Positions 58,080 to 64,000 of a DNA stretch of 64,000 nucleotides are shown here, piece by piece; the stretch's first letter is position 1, and each line of letters begins with the position of its first letter. Origin of the DNA: Metallyticus violacea. Lineage: Eukaryota; Arthropoda; Insecta; Mantodea; Metallyticidae. Position numbers and translations under genes: made by a program. The notes under the pieces are model-generated. The model saw only the letters and a list, made by a program, of their open reading frames with translations. It was not told where the DNA came from and did not search any database. Location of the stretch: assembly GCA_030762175.1 (NCBI GenBank), contig CM060846.1, positions 181,758,541-181,822,540 on the forward strand, read 5' to 3'.

Positions 58080-61000
58080 TTTCTCCAAAAACCACAAACA
58101 ATGATAAAACGGAGCAGTCACTCGACAGCAGCCACATCATCGGCAAGTAACTCCTCAATAGATAATGGTAAAGCCAGGGAACATCTAAAAACTGCCAGAT
58201 GATTGCATTCAATTAAAATGTTGACGCACTGTAAATGGGGGGTCACAATGAGGGCAAGCTGGAGGGGGTTGACCATTAAAAAGGTGACAAAGACTAAAAC
58301 GGCAATGCCCAATCCTAAGACGAGCTAAAATGACTTCTTCGCGACGAATAGCGCGAGAAGAAGTCGAGCTGTTAAAAGGGGATGAGTTATATTCCCGAAG
58401 ATTATTGGCGGGTATTACATTCCACACATCGCGCCAGCGCGAAAGAATACGCTCTACGCAATAAATGTTTAAAATTGCCAAAATAAAAACGTTGCTCGTC
58501 CTCAGCAGGGTCTAAAAGAGCCAATTTAGCTGCGACATCTGCCGCCTCATTACCTGGGAGTCCCACATGCCCAGGTACCCATAGTAGTGTCACCCTGACG
58601 CCAGCGTCGCAAAGAGTGAGCACTACATTCTGGACCTTCTGTACAAGAGGGTGGTGGTTCTACAGAGTTCTAAAACTTAAAATTGCACACAAAGAGTCGG
58701 AACAAATAACACTGTTCCCCAGCCCTTGATCAGAAATAAATAAAACCGCCCGATAAATAGCATAAAGCTCCGCCATAAAAATAGATGTCGCAACGTTAAG
58801 ACCATACATAAAACTTGCTCAATTAAAAACAAAAGCACATCCTACTCCTGTGTTAGATTTCGAACAGTGGGTATAGATAAAATTCCAGGCATTAAAAGAG
58901 GATTTGATCTCCCTAAAAGAACAACGAATAATATGTGCTGCGGTCGAAGACTTAGGACAGGACGTAAGCCCAAGATGAACGGGGGCCTCTGCCAAGCGTA
59001 AAGGGGGAGAAAAAGTTTCCCCGGCTAAGAAAAAGGCAGGTAAATTCAAGTCCAGCGTCCTTAAAATCTCCCGAAAACGAAAGTCAACCGGTTTAGGAGT
59101 AGAAGACCGAGCAGCTTAAAAACTATCTAAAGACACATAAAAAAAACGGCCCATTCGTTGGATGACGAGGTTGCGCAGCTAGGCGACAACCGTAAGCAGA
59201 AAGTAAAACATCCCTACGATAAAACAATGGAGGTTCTCCAGATTCAGCACATAAACTCACCACAGGACTGGTGGGGAAAGCTCCAATGGCTACACGGATA
59301 CCCCAGTAATGAATCGGGTTAAGGCGACGAAGAACAGAAGGTCGCGCAGAGCCATAAACAATACAGCCATAATCCAGTTTGGACCGGATGAGAGAGCGGT
59401 AAAAACGTAAAAGAACAGTCCGGTCAGCTCCCCAAGATGTGCAACTTAGAACACGTAAAATACAAAGAGAACGTTCACACTTGCCTCTGAGTGTTGCTAT
59501 ATGCGATGACCAGCATAATTTCCTATCAAATATTAAGTCTGGGAATCGAAGTTCCTCTGCGAAAGCAAGAGCATCTGGGCCAAGAGACGGAGATGGATAC
59601 TCCTTATAGCGCCAGAAGTTCATACAGACGGTCTTCTCTGCGGGGAAATGGAAACCGTGATTCACACTCTAAGCATAAAGGCGGTCGAGAGAGTATTGGA
59701 GGCGGCGTTCCAAGAGACATGTTCTCCGAGAGGAAAGAAAGATGACAAAATCGTCAACGAACAACGACGATTGTGTTCCTCGCGGTAAACACTCAGTGAT
59801 GGAATTGATAGCAATGGCAAACAGTGTACAACTAAGTACTAAGCCCTGAGGTACACCGTTCTCTTGAGTAAAACGGATCCTACGAGAAAATTAAAAACCC
59901 GGTCTTTCAAAAAATCCGGAATAAAAACAGACATTCGCGACATATAAACCATTCATCAAGCGTTGAATGGATACCGCCTCTCCAGCAAGTTTCATACGCT
60001 TTCTTCAGATGGAAAAATACGGCGATCGTTTGTCCATTAAATGCATGGTTAGAGACACAAGGTGGTCGATGGAGGAACGATGACGCCGGAAACCACACTG
60101 AGCGTTCGTTAATAAATGCCTCGACGCTAACCACCACATAACCCGACCGATAGTCATGTGTTCCAACACCTTGCAGACGCAGCTGGTGAGGGAAATCGAG
60201 CGGTAACTGGAAGGAAGATATTGGTCCTTTCCAGCCTTAGGAATAGGAATGACGGTGGCTACTCGCCAAGCCCTCGGAAATGTGCCATTACACCGAATAA
60301 AATTAACAGTCCGTAATAAAAAAAGCTTTGCCTTCTGTTGACAAATGCTGCAACATGGCAAACTGAACGCCATCTGGCCCCGGTGCGCAATGTCAAGAGG
60401 TAGAAAGAGCATGCTGCAGTTCCCTGGCGATAAATGGAAATTTATAGCACTCCTGATGGTCGGAGGCAAAAGAGAAACTTTTCGATTCAACCTGCTCCTT
60501 TAATGCGCGAAATGAAGCCGGGTAATTGGCGGAGCTCGAAACATCAGCGAAGGTTCGTCCTAAAACATTGGCGACGTCAATCTGAGTAGTGAGAACTCGA
60601 TTTAAAATCCTAAGACCGGGTATAGATGTAAACTGGGTTTGGCAGCAACGCGGCGTAACATGTCCCAAACTACAGACGAAAGCGTTGTGCGGTTTAAAGA
60701 AGAAGTAAAAGCTATCCAAGATGCCCTTTTGCTATCCTAAATAATACGACGGCATTTGGCGCGCAATTGAATCATGTTAGCTGAAGTAGGGTGGCGACGA
60801 AAAACTCTTAGAGCACCTCTACGTGCACGCAACGCATCCCGGCATTTAGCGGTCCACCAAGGAACCGGTGAGCGTCCGGGGTGGCATGACTACCGGGGAA
60901 TAGCCTGATCTTCGGCTGTTATGATGACCGTACGCTGTGCTCGATCATGACGCCTGTAGATGGAAGTTCACACCCTGAAAATGTGATCAAAAATCGAAAG

Positions 61001-61702
61001 AGAAGCCAATTCGCCTTTTCAATGAGCCATTTTGGCGCGCGCTGTGAATGTGCGTTTGAAGAGAGTACATGGATCTGACATGGAAAGTGGTCACTGGAAT
61101 ATAAATCGGAGAGGACGTTCCATGTGAAACGTACAGCAAGTGCGGCAGAACAAAAGGCTAAATCCAAATGTGAGAACAATGAGTACTGTCAGAAATAAAA
61201 GCAGGTTGGCCAGTGTTGAGCAGAATGAGATGGTGGAGGTAGAGAAAGTCTGCCAGCATGCTACCCCTTGCACTCTGTAGTGGAACCCCATAGAGGATGG
61301 TGAGCATTAAAATATCCCAAAAGCAGGACAGCGGGTGATAGCTGGTACAGCAGATTTTCCAAATCAACCATAGTGACAGTGCCGGATGGAGGTAAATAAA
61401 CCGTGCAGACAGATAAAATAAGGCCAAAGAAATTAACTGCAGCTGCACAAGCTCGTAAAGGAGTCTTCAGGTGTAAAGAAGTACTGTACACGTCATGTCT
61501 AATTAAAATTAAAACTCCGCCATGTGCGGGACTACCATCTTCGGGAGGTAGATCAAATCGCACGGAAGAGTAACCGCGTAAGTAAAAGAATCTTGCGGGC
61601 GAAGCTTAGTCTCTTGAAGACAAAATAGCGAAGATTCAGTTGATCGCAAAAGTCAGGTCTTCGACTGCGGAGTCCACGCACATTGCACGTAAGGATAGCC
61701 AT
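58080..61702 (-). pseudogene. ORF2 polyprotein (EN-RT-RNase H-zinc finger), copy 4
   Basis: ATG at 61700-61702 gives MAILTCNVRGLRSRRP. The endonuclease retains HPLWG, SHLDLAFC and SDHFP, but the catalytic DFNAHH reads YFNAHH (Asp to Tyr). RT covers about 60490-59500, with RSISLTSCVCKVLE and CGFRRH; motif A is damaged (FFHLKKAYE) while FVDD survives at 59750-59761. The FDRKLCWSSHI block is near 59500-59535. RNase H starts YTHCS (Asp to His) near 58870, keeps CSDS, and has WVPGHVGLPGNEAADVAAK near 58535-58590. The finger CPHCDPPFTVR is near 58215-58255. It ends GFWRKV-TGA near 58076. At least eight frame breaks. Confidence 0.9.
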
Positions 61703-61741
61703 AATTAAAATTAAATAAAATTAAGTTAAAAATTTACCACC

Positions 61742-63002
61742 TTACTTTTTGGACCGACCAGCGCGGATCAAACGTCCTTTCTTCAGTCGCGTGGGACTAG
61801 GCGCATCCTGCTCCATGACCTCCTCAGGGGGAGGGCTCTCCCGCTGAGAAGCATCCACCCATTCCAACACCTGGAATCGGTTGGATGTAGGTATAGGCGG
61901 TGATGGCGACCGCCTAGCGGGCTTACTCCCGTCCTGGCAGCGGGACCTCCGAGGATGAGAAGGGCTGTTTTGCTTTTCAGCACGAGCCAGTGTTTTTAAA
62001 AAATCTGTCTTAGTGTAGTTTGTCTTAAACTTAATTTCTGATGCATTAAAAACTAAGGGTTTGGGCTTTTCATTACGGCGCTTTGGAGGACTGGGCGCAT
62101 TTGGGACTCGTGTAAAAACAAGGTCGCAAATTTGCGTACTGCTATCGCACTTCTGGATCGATGATGAAGCTGCTGCGCTGTATGTGCCGGTCTTAGGCAC
62201 AACGGGTTGGCGAGCTTGAAAACGCTTCCAGGCCTCAGCAAAGGGGAGCGTTTCCTTCTCCCGGATCTCCTGAATACAGTGATCCTCTTTAAAAGAGGAC
62301 ATTCGCGGGATGAGGCTGGATGATCTCCGCGCCAGTTGACGCAAACGGGAGCGGATGTACATGCTCCTTCATGACTTACTTGACCGCAGGTAGCACAGAT
62401 GGATTTGGCACTGTTGCAACAAACGCGTGTATGGCCAAAGCGGTGGCACTGAAAACAACGCAACGGGCTCGGTATATACGGGCGTACCTCAATGACTTCG
62501 TAGCCCGCCTTTATCCTCTGCGGCAATTCAACCTTGTTAAAAGTAAGGAAAAGAGTACGGGTAGGCTGAAATACACCCTGTTTCCTCGCCGGCACGCGAT
62601 ACACGGACGTGACACCTTGGTTTTCCAAGCAACTTTGGATATCATGGTCAGACATTCCGTCCAGTACGTTGGTAGCAATAACTCCTCGCGACGATTTTAA
62701 TGTGCGATGTGGCTCAACACCTATGGGATAACCTTGGAGAATCGTCGCCTTGAGCAGCGAGTTATTCTGAGATATTCCAGTGGTTGCAACCAAAAGGGAT
62801 CCATTACGAAGTCGGGTGCAGGTTTTCACGGGTGCATCTATGGTGTCAATGCCCTTCTCAATTATAAACGGGTTCACCCGGGTAAAAATTGTCCGTCTTC
62901 CTTTCGACTAACCACCAAGTAGCGAGGAAAAGCCTTCTCGGTTACTTCTTTTACATTCACTCGTTTTCTTTTAATTTGTGTGAAATTATTTTCGTTCACC
63001 AT
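61742..63002 (-). pseudogene. ORF1 gag-like protein, copy 4
   Basis: ATG at 63000-63002 (MVNENNFTQIKRKRVNVKEV). The conserved N-terminal domain has FPRYLVVS, NPFIIEKGIDTI, LRNGSLLVAT, SLLKATILQGYPIGV and SSRGVIATNVLDGMS. Knuckle 1 is intact (CFQCHRFGHTRVC), knuckle 2 is intact (CATCGQVSHEGAC), and knuckle 3 has Trp for its second Cys (CVNWRGDHPASSREC). A basic Ser/Pro-rich tail ends in RLIRAGRSKK and TAA at 61742. Frameshifts near 62885 and near 62290. About 420 codons if read through. Confidence 0.9.
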
Positions 63003-63445
63003 AGCGATATAATACTCCCCCATTGCAACTGTCTCCGATGACAGGGTGCTTCCTGGGTGCCACCCCGGCTTAGGTTACTGGCTCTGGCCTGAACAAAGTA
63101 ATCTCACGGTCACCCCTTCCTGTGTGTTGACAAAGGGACCCAATCGCCTGCAGGAAGTTAAACAGCTCATGCAATGGCCCTTCCCCGGGCCTAGCCTTTA
63201 CCAGGAGTTACGCCCCCGTCCTACATGATAGCCCTGTGCTGGGAGTTACGCCGTTACCCAGTCACATTTTACCGTGTGAAACACGGGGGCACCCATCAGA
63301 CGAAGAACAGGGAAGTAGGACAAATAAAATAATAGAATAAGCGAAATAAAAAGGAGTCAAACGCACTGATCGCGGACCTGTGGGAGCAGCTGGGATGCCT
63401 CGGGGTCGCTACGTCCCGTACCCAAAAAATTGGGCCTCTGAGGGA
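63003..63445 (-). promoter_or_regulatory. 5' UTR and presumed internal promoter region of copy 4
   Basis: About 443 bp, the same length as in copy 2 and closely similar along its length (for example TTGACAAAGGGACCCAATCG and TTACCGTGTGAAACACGGGG in the plus reading). The 5' end is TCCCTCAGAGGCCCAATTTT. Confidence 0.6.
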
Positions 63446-63457
63446 GTATCGTAAGTG

Positions 63458-64000
63458 TGTGATGCAGAAGTATATTTAGCGATGCTCAAAATCTTAGTGG
63501 AAGTGAGGCTTAATGCGCTGCTAAATAGAGGGTTCTGCACTTTATGACTGTATATGTGTGAAATAAATTGGGTAACTTTCAACGCAAAGTAGTTTGTCCA
63601 AGAAAACACATGAAGTCATCTAGCGGTTTGAAGAAACCAATAAAATTCAAGATTGATTTTTTGCCATTCATTAGTATCCGAATGCATTGACTTTGGGTTA
63701 TTCACAGAATGTCACATTTTTTCAACATAGCAAGGTGACGAAATCCTATCGGAGCACCTGGGCTTACACGTACTGCGTCACAGCATTGATTGGTCAGCCA
63801 AGAAACTAGAAGGCATCTTGGCTAAATGAAGATCGGGAATAGCTTGGTTGCGGCAGAAACGAGTATGATCTCAAGAGGCACGAAAGTTACTCCAATGGAA
63901 ATAAAGGCAAACCCTAAAAATACGGTTGGAAAAACGAAAAGATTTCAATTTGCTTTGCCTATAAGCAACTTTGACGCCCTATGGGAATGTATTTGGGAAG
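63458..64000 (-). pseudogene. Copy 3 ORF2, endonuclease-RT linker, resuming beyond copy 4
   Basis: Aligns on the minus strand with 15350-15920 of copy 2. Shared plus-strand words include CTTAATGCGC, GGAGCACCT(G/C)GG, CACGTACTGCGTCACAGCATTG against CACGCAACGCATCCCGGCATTC, and GAATAGC..TGCGGC. At the window end the match enters the endonuclease C-terminus (GCCTATAAGCAACTTTGACG). The rest lies outside the window. Confidence 0.85.

Larger units (their letters stand above)
57547..63457 (-). mobile_element. I-clade non-LTR retrotransposon, copy 4, full length, nested in copy 3
   Basis: GTATCGTAAGTG at 57547-57558 is repeated at 63446-63457, a perfect 12-bp TSD. The element itself is 57559-63445 (5887 bp), close to copy 2 in length and structure: 5' UTR, ORF1, 39-bp spacer, ORF2, repeat-bearing 3' UTR. 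The flanks are both copy 3 sequence and join in register with ORF2 of copy 2 when copy 4 is removed. It lacks the ATC tail of copies 1 and 2, ending TATAAACCATACTCTCTCCC. Many frameshifts make it inactive. Confidence 0.96.

Noticed and set aside
1..64000. CRISPR array, bacterial defence island, operon or phage genes
   Set aside because: No regularly spaced repeats with unique spacers, no prokaryotic gene density or ribosome-binding sites; the DNA is clearly animal and transposon-rich.

Overview
The window looks like intergenic or intronic DNA from a large, AT-rich animal genome, almost certainly an arthropod and probably an insect. The evidence is I-clade non-LTR retrotransposons with RNase H, Ty3/gypsy and Tc1-like relics, tRNA-derived SINEs ending in A-runs, many trinucleotide and TA microsatellites, and long stretches with no coding potential. 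I lean towards a polyneopteran insect from the style of the SINEs, but that is inference. I found no intact host gene, no tRNA or rRNA gene, no CRISPR array and no bacterial-type operon. Every recognisable protein is a broken transposable-element protein.

Layout. 1-2586 (+): 3' half of an I-clade element (copy 1), entering from outside the window. 2587-9959: anonymous AT-rich DNA with one SINE-1 copy, a SINE-like tRNA head and a possible MITE. 9960-19015: two diverged direct repeats (possible LTRs) around a Ty3/gypsy integrase scrap. The right-hand repeat is split by a full-length I-clade element (copy 2, 12482-18379, minus) with a 17-bp target-site duplication (TSD). 19016-31612: mostly anonymous, with a second, different non-LTR relic (23440-25985, minus), a Tc1-like transposase scrap (27760-28160, minus) and a SINE-2. 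31613-39666 (+): a Ty3/gypsy relic with gag, protease, RT, RNase H and integrase pieces in canonical order. It carries seven SINE insertions, a 384-bp perfect internal repeat and a 99-bp I-element tail. 41021-46300: a long compound microsatellite, then a near-identical 2.4-kb head-to-tail duplication. 46301-54159: mostly anonymous, with a 62-bp palindrome and two SINE pieces. 54160-64000: nested I-clade elements. Full-length copy 4 (57559-63445, minus, 12-bp TSD) sits inside the RT region of an older copy 3, which resumes at 63458 and runs off the window. Copy 3 in turn abuts an ORF1 fragment of a still older copy 5.

How it fits together. The I-clade family encodes ORF1 (N-terminal RNA-binding region plus CCHC knuckles) and ORF2 (AP endonuclease, RT, RNase H, terminal zinc finger) with a spacer of about 38 bp. 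TSDs of 12, 13 and 17 bp and a trinucleotide tail fit target-primed reverse transcription. All copies carry frameshifts and stops, so none looks autonomous. The window is best read as a record of successive insertions rather than a functional gene system. The most informative structures are the nested insertions, the 384-bp duplicated gag+SINE block, the tandem 2.4-kb duplication and the hairpin-forming palindrome.
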